NCBI GenBank assembly: GCA_052116865.1 | Contig: JBQKKG010000007.1 | Span: 62,001-126,000, forward strand | Direction: 5' to 3' | Source: CAUPWF01 sp963515125 | GTDB lineage: Bacteria; Bacillota; Clostridia; Lachnospirales; Lachnospiraceae | Length of the DNA: 64,000 nt | Shown here: positions 8,244 to 16,931 of the stretch, piece by piece | Numbering within the stretch: the stretch's first letter is position 1 | How the letters are laid out: each line of letters begins with the position of its first letter | Notes under the pieces: generated by a model | The model's database searches: none | What the model was told of the DNA's origin: nothing | What the model saw: the letters and a program-made list of their open reading frames with translations, nothing else | Position numbers and translations under genes: made by a program

Positions 8244-9635
8244 CTATTTCACGCGAGCCAACACGTCATCAATATTTCCTGCATTCAAGAAATGTCCCTC
8301 TGGAATATCATCATGCTTTCCTTCGAGAATTTCTTTGAAGCCTTGGATAGTTTCACTAACTGGGACATAACGTCCTTCTAGACCTGTAAATTGTGTAGCA
8401 ACATGGAATGGTTGTGATAAAAATCTTTGTACCTTTCGTGCACGTGATACCAATAATTTATCATCTTCTGATAATTCATCCATACCAAGGATTGCAATAA
8501 TATCTTGAAGTTCTTTGTACTTTTGAAGAATTTCTTGTACCCCTCTGGCTACAGCATAATGTTCATCGCCCAAGATATGTGGATCCAAAATTCTAGAAGA
8601 AGATTCCAATGGATCTACTGCTGGGTAAATACCTAGTTCTGTAATCGCACGAGACAATACCGTCGTTGCATCCAAGTGGGCAAATGTGGTTGCTGGTGCC
8701 GGGTCAGTCAAGTCATCCGCAGGTACATAAACAGCCTGTACAGATGTAATAGAACCACTTTTTGTAGATGTAATACGTTCTTGCAGATTACCCATTTCAG
8801 TCTGTAATGTAGGTTGGTATCCTACAGCTGAAGGCATACGTCCAAGTAACGCAGATACCTCAGATCCAGCTTGTGTAAATCGGAAAATATTGTCAATAAA
8901 TAACAATACATCTTTTCCTGATTTGTCTCGGAAATATTCAGCCATTGTAAGACCTGTCAGTCCAACACGCATACGAGCTCCAGGGGGTTCATTCATCTGT
9001 CCAAATACCATGGCAGTTTTATTAATAACGCCAGACTCTGTCATTTCATAATATAAATCGTTTCCCTCACGGGTTCTTTCACCTACACCAGTAAAAACAG
9101 AATATCCACCGTGTTCTGTTGCAATATTGGTAATAAGTTCTTGGATAAGTACCGTTTTACCTACCCCCGCACCTCCAAATAGACCAATCTTACCACCTTT
9201 TTGATATGGACATAATAAGTCTACAACCTTAATACCTGTCTCTAACATCTCTGTAGTGGTTGCTTGTTCTTCAAATGCTGGTGCTTTTCTATGGATTGGT
9301 GCATATTCAACATCTGTTGGAGCAGGCTTTTCGTCAATAGCCTCCCCTAAGACATTAAAGATACGTCCAAGTGTATGTTCTCCAACCGGTACCGTAATCG
9401 GAGCACCTGTTGCTACCGCATCCATACCGCGCACAAGACCATCTGTTGGACCCATAGCAATACATCTTACCGTATCATCTCCCAAATGTTGGGCAACTTC
9501 TACTACCAGTGTACTGTCATCTTTTGTCTTGATGTCAATCGCTTGGTTGATTTCTGGAAGTTGACCTTCGGCGAACTTGATATCTAAAACGGCGCCGATA
9601 ATTTGAGTGATTTTACCTATATTTTTATCTGTCAT
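8244..9635 (-). CDS. atpD: ATP synthase beta subunit
   Basis: Catalytic subunit of the F1 head, 463 residues. The P-loop GGAGVGKTVLIQELI, the catalytic region GVGERTREGNDLY and the signature PAVDPLESSSRIL are all present. With the alpha subunit it forms the hexamer that makes ATP. The gene lies between atpG and atpC in the usual order, 38 bases after atpG, with a ribosome site before ATG at 9635. Length and motifs are complete; nothing unusual was seen. Confidence 0.98.
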   Translation of the reverse strand: MTDKNIGKITQIIGAVLDIKFAEGQLPEINQAIDIKTKDDSTLVVEVAQHLGDDTVRCIAMGPTDGLVRGMDAVATGAPITVPVGEHTLGRIFNVLGEAIDEKPAPTDVEYAPIHRKAPAFEEQATTTEMLETGIKVVDLLCPYQKGGKIGLFGGAGVGKTVLIQELITNIATEHGGYSVFTGVGERTREGNDLYYEMTESGVINKTAMVFGQMNEPPGARMRVGLTGLTMAEYFRDKSGKDVLLFIDNIFRFTQAGSEVSALLGRMPSAVGYQPTLQTEMGNLQERITSTKSGSITSVQAVYVPADDLTDPAPATTFAHLDATTVLSRAITELGIYPAVDPLESSSRILDPHILGDEHYAVARGVQEILQKYKELQDIIAILGMDELSEDDKLLVSRARKVQRFLSQPFHVATQFTGLEGRYVPVSETIQGFKEILEGKHDDIPEGHFLNAGNIDDVLARVK

Positions 9636-9673
9636 TCGCTTTTTCTCACTCCTTATTTCTTTTATTATTATAG

Positions 9674-10549
9674 CTAGTTCAATGCCTCCGCTCCTGCTAT
9701 AATTTCAGTTAACTCTTGTGTAATAGAGCTTTGACGAGCCCTATTATATTTCAATGCCAAATCATCAATCATTTCTTCCGCATTGCTTGTTGCAGAATCC
9801 ATGGCTTGCATACGCGCACCATTTTCACTGGCAACCGCCTCTACAAAAGCGCCATATAAAATACTTGTCATATATTTGGGAACCAACAAATCAATCGCTA
9901 CTTCTTCCGCTGGTTCGAAGTTCATAAGTGTCAACTTATCCAATTCACTTACCCCTTGCTCCTCTTCCACTTCCATATTAGAAGGATCAACTGGAAGCAG
10001 CTTCATAAAAGTAGGAATATGACTTACTGTATTCTTAAAAAATGTATATGCCAAATAGATTTCACCGATTTCGCCTTTTTCAAAATCCTCAAGCAACTGT
10101 CTGCTGAGCACTTGAGCATTTGCATAGGTTGGTTCTTCTATCATTTCAGAATAATCTTTCACGACTGTATAACCTCTTCTTTCAAGGGTATCAGCTCCTT
10201 TAGAACCTACCGTATAAAGGCAAATATCTTCTTTTGGGAATTCACTACCTGTAATAAGCTTTACGACATTTGAATTGTAACCACCCGCTAATCCTCTATT
10301 CGATGTCACGACTACGATTCCTATTTTCTTCGAATCACTTGGTCGCAAATAGCGGTGGTCCACTTTCCCTGCTTTCGCAAGCATGGAAGTGACCGTTTTA
10401 TACATACAATCAAAATATGCCTTAGAATTCTCAGCGCGAGTTCTTGCTTTTTGTAGTTTAACAGTAGAAACGAGTTTCATGGCTTTGGTAATCTGTTGCG
10501 TGCTTTGAATACTATTGCGACGCCTTTTAATATCTCTCATTGTTGCCAT
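9674..10549 (-). CDS. atpG: ATP synthase gamma subunit
   Basis: Rotating central shaft of F1, 291 residues. The N-terminal coiled coil MRDIKRRRNSIQSTQQITKAM and the C-terminal helix RARQSSITQELTEIIAGAEA, which fills the alpha3beta3 core, are both clear. A short acidic insert (NMEVEEEQG) in the middle is common in clostridial forms. It sits 14 bases after atpA in the operon. Confidence 0.97.
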   Translation of the reverse strand: MATMRDIKRRRNSIQSTQQITKAMKLVSTVKLQKARTRAENSKAYFDCMYKTVTSMLAKAGKVDHRYLRPSDSKKIGIVVVTSNRGLAGGYNSNVVKLITGSEFPKEDICLYTVGSKGADTLERRGYTVVKDYSEMIEEPTYANAQVLSRQLLEDFEKGEIGEIYLAYTFFKNTVSHIPTFMKLLPVDPSNMEVEEEQGVSELDKLTLMNFEPAEEVAIDLLVPKYMTSILYGAFVEAVASENGARMQAMDSATSNAEEMIDDLALKYNRARQSSITQELTEIIAGAEALN

Positions 10550-10563
10550 GACAGTTCTCTCCT

Positions 10564-12069
10564 TTACTTGAATTCAGCTTTAAATTCTTCAATCGCTTTT
10601 ACAAGTGCCTTTTCATTCTCATCTGAAATCACCTTTTCATTTTTAATACCTTCTGGGATTTCTGGATATTTAGTTTTGATAAATTCAAATAATTCTTTTT
10701 CAAAGCGCAATATATCATCCACTTCAATATCAAGTAAAAATTTCTTTGTTGCTGCATAGATAATGATTACTTGATATTCAACTGGCATTGGCTGATATTG
10801 AGGCTGCTTTAAAACTTCTTTAATTCGTACTCCTTGTGCCAAACGTTCCGTTGTATCAGCGTCAAGTTCTGACCCAAATTGGGCAAAAGATGCTAGTTCA
10901 CGGTATTGAGCTAAGTCGATACGAATTGGACCAGCAATCTTTTTCATAGCTTTAATCTGAGCTGCACCACCAACACGTGATACAGAAATACCAGGATTAA
11001 TAGCTGGTCTAAAGCCTGAGTTAAACATCTCTGTTTCTAGGAATATCTGACCATCAGTAATAGAAATAACATTCGTCGGGATATATGCAGATACATCGCC
11101 TGCTTGAGTTTCGATAATCGGAAGTGCCGTAAGTGAACCTCCACCTAATTTATCTGATAATCTCGCTGCTCTTTCTAACAATCTTGAATGTAAGTAGAAT
11201 ACATCACCTGGATATGCTTCACGTCCTGGCGGTCTACGTAATAGTAATGACAGCGTACGATAAGCGGTCGCATGTTTAGATAAATCATCATATACAACTA
11301 AAACATCCTGACCATTTTCCATCCATTCCTCACCCATAGCACATCCTGCGTATGGTGCTATATATTGAAGTGGTGCAAGTTCACTTGCTGTAGATGCAAC
11401 AATCGTTGTATAATCCATTGCACCAAATTTTTCGAGTGTTTGTACAATACTTGCAACAGTAGATGCTTTTTGCCCAATTGCAACATATATACATTTAACG
11501 CCTTGTCCCTTTTGGTTAATAATAGTATCAATCGCAATTGCGGTTTTACCAGTCTGTCTATCACCAATAATCAACTCACGTTGACCTCTTCCAATAGGTA
11601 CCATAGAATCAATTGCTTTCATTCCAGTTTGTAGTGGGGTATCCACTGACTTACGAGCAATTACTCCGGAAGCTACTCTCTCAATCTGACGATATTGAGT
11701 TGCTTGAATTGGCCCTTTCCCATCGATTGGTTGACCCAGCGCATTTACTACACGACCTAGCATACAATCTCCAACTGGTACTTCTACTACTCTTCCAGTT
11801 GTCTTTACAGTATCTCCTTCATTGATATTCTTATGATCTCCAAGAAGTACAGCACCAACGTTGTCTTCTTCTAAGTTCAATACCATACCATATACTTCAC
11901 CAGGGAATTCTAACAATTCGCCTTGCATTGCATTTTCTAGACCGTGGATACGCGCAATACCATCGGCTACTTGAATCACGGTACCAACATCAGATACTTC
12001 TAATTCTGACGCATATCTTTTAATCTGTTCTTTAATCACGGAACTGATTTCTTCTGGTTTCAAATTCAT
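10564..12069 (-). CDS. atpA: ATP synthase alpha subunit
   Basis: Regulatory nucleotide-binding subunit of F1, 501 residues. Walker A is GDRQTGKTAIAID, followed by VYVAIGQKAS and PAINPGISVSRVGGAAQ, which contains the arginine finger region contributed to the beta catalytic site. It follows atpH after 39 bases. Full length and unremarkable. Confidence 0.98.
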   Translation of the reverse strand: MNLKPEEISSVIKEQIKRYASELEVSDVGTVIQVADGIARIHGLENAMQGELLEFPGEVYGMVLNLEEDNVGAVLLGDHKNINEGDTVKTTGRVVEVPVGDCMLGRVVNALGQPIDGKGPIQATQYRQIERVASGVIARKSVDTPLQTGMKAIDSMVPIGRGQRELIIGDRQTGKTAIAIDTIINQKGQGVKCIYVAIGQKASTVASIVQTLEKFGAMDYTTIVASTASELAPLQYIAPYAGCAMGEEWMENGQDVLVVYDDLSKHATAYRTLSLLLRRPPGREAYPGDVFYLHSRLLERAARLSDKLGGGSLTALPIIETQAGDVSAYIPTNVISITDGQIFLETEMFNSGFRPAINPGISVSRVGGAAQIKAMKKIAGPIRIDLAQYRELASFAQFGSELDADTTERLAQGVRIKEVLKQPQYQPMPVEYQVIIIYAATKKFLLDIEVDDILRFEKELFEFIKTKYPEIPEGIKNEKVISDENEKALVKAIEEFKAEFK

Positions 12070-12108
12070 GGAGCGAATCCACCTTCTTTCCTTTAATTTT
12101 CTTCTATA

Positions 12109-12660
12109 TTATACACCAACTTGAATCTTCTTTAGATTTCTTGACAATTCATTCAGTTTGGTTTTGATACTACTATCAACTACACGATCTCCAATGCGAA
12201 TAATCATGCCGCCGATTAAGCTCTCATCTACAGAATATTGCATTTCAAAACTCTCGTATCGAGTTGTTCGAAGTAATCGTTCTACGATAGCTTCCTTTTG
12301 TGTATCTACGAGTGGTATTGCTGTGGTTACATACGCAATTCCAATTTTCTTTTCTTCTTTGACAAGACCAACAAAATATGCAAAAACACTCTCTAAGTCT
12401 GCGAAATGCCCTTTGGTTATTAACAATGTCATCAATCCAATGATCTCTCTGCACACACGGTCCTTGAATGTCTCCTCAATTATTTTGACCTTATCTTCTT
12501 TTATAATTTTGGGATGATTCATAAGTTTGGTCAGCTCTTCATTGGTACGAAGCACCTCTATGACACTTTGTACCTCACCGTAGATCTCATCCAAACGCTG
12601 TTCGTCCATAGCCACTCCAAACAATGCATCCCCATATGTTTTAGAAACTAACTTAGCCAT
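12109..12660 (-). CDS. atpH: ATP synthase delta subunit
   Basis: The 183-residue peripheral-stalk subunit that joins b to the top of F1. It has the helical N-terminal domain (KTYGDALFGVAMDEQ) and the C-terminal SVDESLIGGMIIRIGDRVVDSSI, the delta/OSCP family signature. Its first 13 bases overlap the end of atpF, indicating translational coupling. Confidence 0.95.
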   Translation of the reverse strand: MAKLVSKTYGDALFGVAMDEQRLDEIYGEVQSVIEVLRTNEELTKLMNHPKIIKEDKVKIIEETFKDRVCREIIGLMTLLITKGHFADLESVFAYFVGLVKEEKKIGIAYVTTAIPLVDTQKEAIVERLLRTTRYESFEMQYSVDESLIGGMIIRIGDRVVDSSIKTKLNELSRNLKKIQVGV

Positions 12661-13163
12661 GTACTTTCACCCATTTCTTTCAAAGTGTCGTTGATTAAGC
12701 TTTCCTGTATCGTCGTATCAATAGAAGCTGTAACAACTTTACCTGCCATCATCGATGCGACAGCAATCATTTCTTGTTTCATATCGTCCAAAGCGCGTTT
12801 TTTATCTAATTCTATTTCTGCATTTGCACGTTCTATAATACGGACTGCTTCCTCTTTCGCTTCCGCAATAATCTGCGCTTCATTTCGAATCGCTTTCTTT
12901 CTTGCTTCACTTAAGATGGTTTCTGCTTCTTTGTCTACTTCTTTTAACTTTGATTGGTATTGTTCTTTATAACTAATTGCTTCTTCTTTTTCCTTCTTTG
13001 CAGTTTCTTGATCATCCACAACACGTTGTCTACGCTTTTCTAGGACATTACGTATTGGTTCAAATAACATATAAGATAGAAACGTAAATAGCACAAATAC
13101 ACTAATGGCTAATAAAGCAGCATCAAAAAGCAACTGTAGGTCCAGGTTAAATAAACGTTCCAA
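12648..13163 (-). CDS. atpF: ATP synthase b subunit
   Basis: The 171-residue stator subunit. One membrane segment at about residues 11-35 is followed by a long charged coiled coil rich in Lys, Glu and Ala (RKKAIRNEAQIIAEAKEEAV). It anchors the F1 head to the a subunit. It overlaps atpH and follows atpE by about 48 bases. Confidence 0.95.
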   Translation of the reverse strand: MERLFNLDLQLLFDAALLAISVFVLFTFLSYMLFEPIRNVLEKRRQRVVDDQETAKKEKEEAISYKEQYQSKLKEVDKEAETILSEARKKAIRNEAQIIAEAKEEAVRIIERANAEIELDKKRALDDMKQEMIAVASMMAGKVVTASIDTTIQESLINDTLKEMGESTWLS

Positions 13164-13211
13164 GGTTCAGCCTCCTTCCTCTATTCTTTTTTACTTATAT
13201 ATCACTGTATC

Positions 13212-13478
13212 TTATAATTTTCCAAGTAATGGATTCGCAAATAATAGAATAAAGGCAATAGCCAAACTGTAAAGACCAGTTGTCTCTGCTACTGCTTGTC
13301 CTAAAAGCATGGTAGATGTAATATCAGATTTTGCTCCTGGATTTCTTCCTACTGCTGCTGCACCTTGTCCTGCTGCGTAACCCTGTCCAACACCAGGACC
13401 AACACCTGCGATCATTGCGATTCCTGCTCCAATTGCTGAGCATGCTAATACTAAAGCTTCGTTTGTAATTTGACTCAT
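13212..13478 (-). CDS. atpE: ATP synthase c subunit, sodium-type residues
   Basis: The 88-residue proteolipid, two membrane helices joined by a polar loop (GRNPGAKSD), which assembles as the rotor ring. Gln32 in GPGVGQGYAAG and Glu65-Thr66-Thr67 in GQAVAETTGLYS match the sodium-coordinating set known from Ilyobacter tartaricus (Gln32, Glu65, Ser66, Thr67), with Thr in place of Ser66. By family knowledge this predicts sodium rather than proton coupling, which fits the sodium symporters elsewhere in the window. The coupling ion is inferred, not shown. Confidence 0.97.
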   Translation of the reverse strand: MSQITNEALVLACSAIGAGIAMIAGVGPGVGQGYAAGQGAAAVGRNPGAKSDITSTMLLGQAVAETTGLYSLAIAFILLFANPLLGKL

Positions 13479-13514
13479 AATAGTAATCCTCCTAATTTTT
13501 AATTTAATTCATGT

Positions 13515-14234
13515 CTAATCTCCAATTTTGTCGTTAACAAATACCATCGTTAACATGCAGAATACGTATGCTTGAATACATCCAGAGAATATGTCAAAGT
13601 ATACGTGTAAAAATGCCGGCCAACCTATTGCGATCTTAGATAGCAACCCATAGATTAATGCCATCATAACTGTTCCTGATAAAATGTTACCAAACAAACG
13701 CAATGACAATGAAAATGGCACTGCAATTTCTCCGATAAGATTAATCGGGAATAAAAATGGTAATGGTTTAAATAAACCTGTGAAAGCTCCAACCTTATTA
13801 TACTTTACATTATTAAATTGTATCATCCCAAATGTAATAAGACCTAATGCCAGAGTCACACCATAATCAGCTGTTGGGGGACGTAATCCTAACAGTCCGG
13901 AAATATTACTCACAAGAATAAAAATAAAGATTGTTCCAATATAATTTTGAAACTTCTTTGCACTTTTTCCCATACCGCCTTGTACCATATTGTCTAACAT
14001 TTCTACAATATACTCAGCAATATTTTGGAGCATTCCCGGCTTTTCGGTGGTGTCTTTTAATTTGCTTCTTACTACACTTGCAAATATAACAAGTAAAACA
14101 CTAACAATTAAAACACTAACATGTGTAGTTGTAATCCACAGTTCTTGACCAAATAAGTGAAACTTAATCAAACCATGAATCATAAAATCCACATCACCGC
14201 CACCTGCCAGCAGTAATCCTAAGCCGTTTCCCAC
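13515..14234 (-). CDS. atpB: ATP synthase a subunit
   Basis: The 239-residue membrane stator subunit that provides the ion half-channels. Five or six membrane helices are evident. The penultimate helix carries FSLSLRLFGNILSGTVMM, which holds the essential arginine facing the c-ring glutamate. It lies between atpI and atpE. The first 17 residues (up to DFMIHG) are variable, and a start at the internal Met18 is possible. Confidence 0.96.
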   Translation of the reverse strand: MGNGLGLLLAGGGDVDFMIHGLIKFHLFGQELWITTTHVSVLIVSVLLVIFASVVRSKLKDTTEKPGMLQNIAEYIVEMLDNMVQGGMGKSAKKFQNYIGTIFIFILVSNISGLLGLRPPTADYGVTLALGLITFGMIQFNNVKYNKVGAFTGLFKPLPFLFPINLIGEIAVPFSLSLRLFGNILSGTVMMALIYGLLSKIAIGWPAFLHVYFDIFSGCIQAYVFCMLTMVFVNDKIGD

Positions 14235-14248
14235 ATTATCACCCTCCT

Positions 14249-14653
14249 TTACTTAGATTTTTGAAATCTTACATAGATTTTATGCATATGCGGCTGTAAA
14301 TAAGCCGATATTTTCAACCCCATAATACCAATAAAAGCTGTTAGCACGCTTCCTATTTTTAGAAAATACACAACACAAAATATGATAGCTACTACTAATA
14401 CTCGAATTACATATGTCTTTCTAATATGTGTTAATGCACCTGCCTCACCCATATCAAGAGCATCTTCAATTGATCTCTTCATATGTATTGCCATACCAGA
14501 TGCAGTCATAATACCTATCCAAAGACCAATCGTTCGGAACATGAGCATGTCAGAAAAAACGATAAGAAGTGTCTGTGCAACAACTCCGAATACTATTATA
14601 CCATATATTAACTCTTTTATCAGTGTATCCTGATTTTTGTCCATTTCACTCAT
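14249..14653 (-). CDS. atpI: ATP synthase subunit I (AtpI-like)
   Basis: A 134-residue protein with four predicted membrane segments, at about 15-32, 40-57, 80-98 and 101-118. The position directly before atpB and the overall plan match the AtpI family, which helps c-ring assembly and, in some species, ion supply. Sequence conservation in this family is low, so the call rests largely on context. It is four bases from the upstream atpZ gene. Confidence 0.8.
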   Translation of the reverse strand: MSEMDKNQDTLIKELIYGIIVFGVVAQTLLIVFSDMLMFRTIGLWIGIMTASGMAIHMKRSIEDALDMGEAGALTHIRKTYVIRVLVVAIIFCVVYFLKIGSVLTAFIGIMGLKISAYLQPHMHKIYVRFQKSK

Positions 14654-14656
14654 TTT

Positions 14657-14884
14657 CTATTGTTCCTTATCTTCCTTATCTTCATTTGCCCGTTTTGCTA
14701 GCATATAAGTATTGCGCCCTCCTGCTAAAATACCCAATATTAGTAGCGGGATGAACACTGGAAGAGAAAATCTGTCCTCCAAATAAACACCTAGAAATGT
14801 ACATAAAAAAATAGGAGCAAGCATACTGAGACCCAATTGTGTAATTAATGCAAATGTTCGATGTACACTTCTCTTATATCCCAT
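14657..14884 (-). CDS. atpZ: AtpZ/AtpI-type small membrane protein, first gene of the atp operon
   Basis: A 75-residue protein with two membrane segments (about 12-33 and 42-60) and the conserved GGRNTYMLAKRA before an acidic tail. This is the pattern of the AtpZ (ATPase gene 1) family that precedes atpI in many Firmicutes and may conduct magnesium or calcium or help assembly. A promoter 39-66 bases upstream makes it the first gene of the operon. Confidence 0.8.
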   Translation of the reverse strand: MGYKRSVHRTFALITQLGLSMLAPIFLCTFLGVYLEDRFSLPVFIPLLILGILAGGRNTYMLAKRANEDKEDKEQ

Positions 14885-14922
14885 AAACTCTCTCCCTATC
14901 TATATATACCATCTATTTTTCT

Positions 14923-14950
14923 ATTATATCATTTTATTATAGAATGTCTA
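14923..14950 (-). promoter_or_regulatory. Predicted promoter of the atp operon
   Basis: Minus-strand TAGACA (14950-14945), a 16-base spacer and a perfect TATAAT (14928-14923) lie 39 bases before atpZ. Confidence 0.65.
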
Positions 14951-14982
14951 GTCGTTTATTGCGTTATTATATTAACTTTTAA

Positions 14983-15026
14983 AAGATGGGGACGGGGGCA
15001 ATGTGCATTGCCCCCGTCCCCATCTT
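14983..15026. repeat. GC-rich palindromic repeat, copy 2
   Basis: A 44-base palindrome with the shared core and outer arms AAGAT and ATCTT. It lies 20 bases after the trmL stop and before the atp promoter, so it probably ends the uraA-trmL transcript. Confidence 0.95.
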
Positions 15027-15045
15027 ACATTTGCCCTGTCCCTAA

Positions 15046-15537
15046 TTACCACTGTAATCGATGTAGCTGTCCTTCCATCTCCATGTGCGCAAACCCATTT
15101 TGTCTTAACGCCTCATATAATACAACGGCTACCGAGTTCCCTAGATTTAGAGACCGTATATCTCCCATCATTGGTATTCTAATACTATCTTCTTTATGTT
15201 CTACTAAAATCTCTTCCGGTATTCCGGCACTTTCTTTTCCAAACATGATATAACAGTCTGCTTCATATTGCACTTCCGTATATACATTAGGTGCCTTGGT
15301 AGTTGCCATATAGATCTTTGCTCCCGGATTTTTCTCTATAAAATCCTGATAATCTATATAAGTAGTAACATCTAACTCATTCCAATAATCCATACCTGCT
15401 CGTTTAATCGCTTTTTCATTAAGCCGAAACCCCAATGGTTCTATCAAATGCAACTTACATCCCGTTGCAACACACGTACGCCCTATATTTCCTGTATTTG
15501 CAGGTATCTCTGGCTCAAATAATACAATATTAATCAT
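15046..15537 (-). CDS. trmL: tRNA (cytidine/uridine-2'-O-)-methyltransferase
   Basis: A 163-residue SPOUT-fold methyltransferase that 2'-O-methylates the wobble base of tRNA-Leu species, using SAM. The signatures are FEPEIPANTGNIGRTC at the N-terminus, MFGKESAGIPEE, and SLNLGNSVAVVLYEALRQ in the C-terminal knot. The length is normal. Its start overlaps the last 8 bases of the uracil permease gene, so the two are translated together; palindrome copy 2 follows. Confidence 0.95.
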   Translation of the reverse strand: MINIVLFEPEIPANTGNIGRTCVATGCKLHLIEPLGFRLNEKAIKRAGMDYWNELDVTTYIDYQDFIEKNPGAKIYMATTKAPNVYTEVQYEADCYIMFGKESAGIPEEILVEHKEDSIRIPMMGDIRSLNLGNSVAVVLYEALRQNGFAHMEMEGQLHRLQW

Positions 15538-16780
15538 TTAACACACCATCTTCTTTTTCTGGCAATACTGCCGCTAATACAATTCCTACAAAAGCTGCGA
15601 TTGCAAGGCCCGATATACTAACAGACTCTGTAATCGGAATATCTGTTCCAATCCCAATACCCAGTACAAAAATAAGTGAAGAAATCATAAGATTTCTACT
15701 ATTTCCAAAGTTTAATCTTGCATTAATAATAATACGAACACCAACACTTGCTATCATACCAAATAAAATGATACTGATACCTCCGCGAACGGCCTCTGGT
15801 ATGCTACTTATAAATGCTCCAAATTTTCCAATCACACCTAGCAGCATTGCAAATAATGCAGCCACTCTAATTACGCTCGGATCATATACCTTTGTAACTG
15901 CAAGTACACCTGTATTCTCACCATAAGTTGTATTCGCTGGTCCCCCTAAGAATCCTGCAACCGCAGTCGCAAGACCATCACCTAATAATGTCCGATGAAC
16001 ACCTGGTTCTTTCATAAAATTCTTTCCTACAACCGCACCATTGGTTGTAATATCCCCCACATGTTCAATGACAGTAACGAGTGCAACTGGTGCGATTGCA
16101 GCAATTGCAGTCAGATTAAACTCCGGCAATGTCAACACTTGATCCATCACATTATTGTCCATAAATGATAACCATGATGCACTTGCAATTCCCGAAAAAT
16201 CAACAAGCCCCATTGGTATACAAACAATATATCCTACAATTAAAGCAACCATAACTGGTAACAAGTTTAGAAATCCTTTTGTGAATACTGAGACAAAAAT
16301 CATAATAAGAATTACAATCAAAGATACGATAACGCTTTTTCCATTGATGTTACCATCTACGTAAAATGCTGATGAAATAGCTGTTCCGCTTAGACGAAGC
16401 CCGATTACAATAATCATTGGCCCTGTTACAATAGGGGGTAATAACTTATTTACTTTTTCATACCCTATAATCTTAATTCCCAAAGAAAAGATCATATATA
16501 CCATTCCTGCTACAATCAATCCACCCTTAACAGCTCCTAATCCTTGCTGCTGTAGCACTAAAGAAATGGCCCCGATAAATGCAAAACTAGATCCTAGAAA
16601 TACTGGTACAATTCCTTTCGTAACTGAATGAAAAATTAATGTCCCCACCCCTGCACAAAATAATGCAATTGATGAATTTAATCCGGTTAATAAAGGTACT
16701 AATACAGTCGCACCAAACATTGCTACTACATGTTGCAAGCCTAATACAACCTTTCTGCTGCCTACGATTTTCTCGTTCAT
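15530..16780 (-). CDS. uraA: Uracil/xanthine-type permease
   Basis: A 416-residue nucleobase:cation symporter (NCS2/NAT family) with about 14 membrane segments. The opening KVVLGLQHVVAMFGATVLVP, AFIGAISLVLQQQG and the substrate-site region TYGENTGVLAVT are typical of uracil carriers such as UraA and PyrP. An ATG at 16840 is in frame, but GTAGGAGGG before 16780 and the family start MNEKIVGSR support the shorter form. No pyrimidine synthesis genes adjoin it, and no PyrR-type leader was seen. It overlaps trmL by 8 bases. Confidence 0.9.
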   Translation of the reverse strand: MNEKIVGSRKVVLGLQHVVAMFGATVLVPLLTGLNSSIALFCAGVGTLIFHSVTKGIVPVFLGSSFAFIGAISLVLQQQGLGAVKGGLIVAGMVYMIFSLGIKIIGYEKVNKLLPPIVTGPMIIVIGLRLSGTAISSAFYVDGNINGKSVIVSLIVILIMIFVSVFTKGFLNLLPVMVALIVGYIVCIPMGLVDFSGIASASWLSFMDNNVMDQVLTLPEFNLTAIAAIAPVALVTVIEHVGDITTNGAVVGKNFMKEPGVHRTLLGDGLATAVAGFLGGPANTTYGENTGVLAVTKVYDPSVIRVAALFAMLLGVIGKFGAFISSIPEAVRGGISIILFGMIASVGVRIIINARLNFGNSRNLMISSLIFVLGIGIGTDIPITESVSISGLAIAAFVGIVLAAVLPEKEDGVLND

Positions 16781-16846
16781 GATCCCTCCTACTTTGAAAG
16801 TCGTTCGAAAATTCCTTCTTACGCTTTCCTTCCTTTTCATATTGTA

Positions 16847-16874
16847 TCTATACAGGTACCTTTACGCTACCTGT
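16847..16874. repeat. Short inverted repeat before uraA
   Basis: ACAGGTA and TACCTGT flank a nine-base loop in the leader or promoter region of uraA. It could be an operator or an mRNA hairpin. No regulator is assigned. Confidence 0.45.
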
Positions 16875-16880
16875 TTTCTC

Positions 16881-16913
16881 AACTACACCTCGTGCAATGC
16901 ACGAGGTGTAGTT
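16881..16913. repeat. Perfect 33-base palindrome between the aminotransferase and uraA
   Basis: AACTACACCTCGTGCA and its exact complement flank a single A. There is no T-run on either side, so it is not a textbook intrinsic terminator. It lies 18 bases after the aminotransferase stop and may stabilise that mRNA end or bind a protein. Confidence 0.7.
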
Positions 16914-16931
16914 AATAACATATCATAATTG

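Noticed and set aside
11358..11567. Minus-strand frame inside atpA
   Set aside because: Out-of-frame shadow of a conserved gene.
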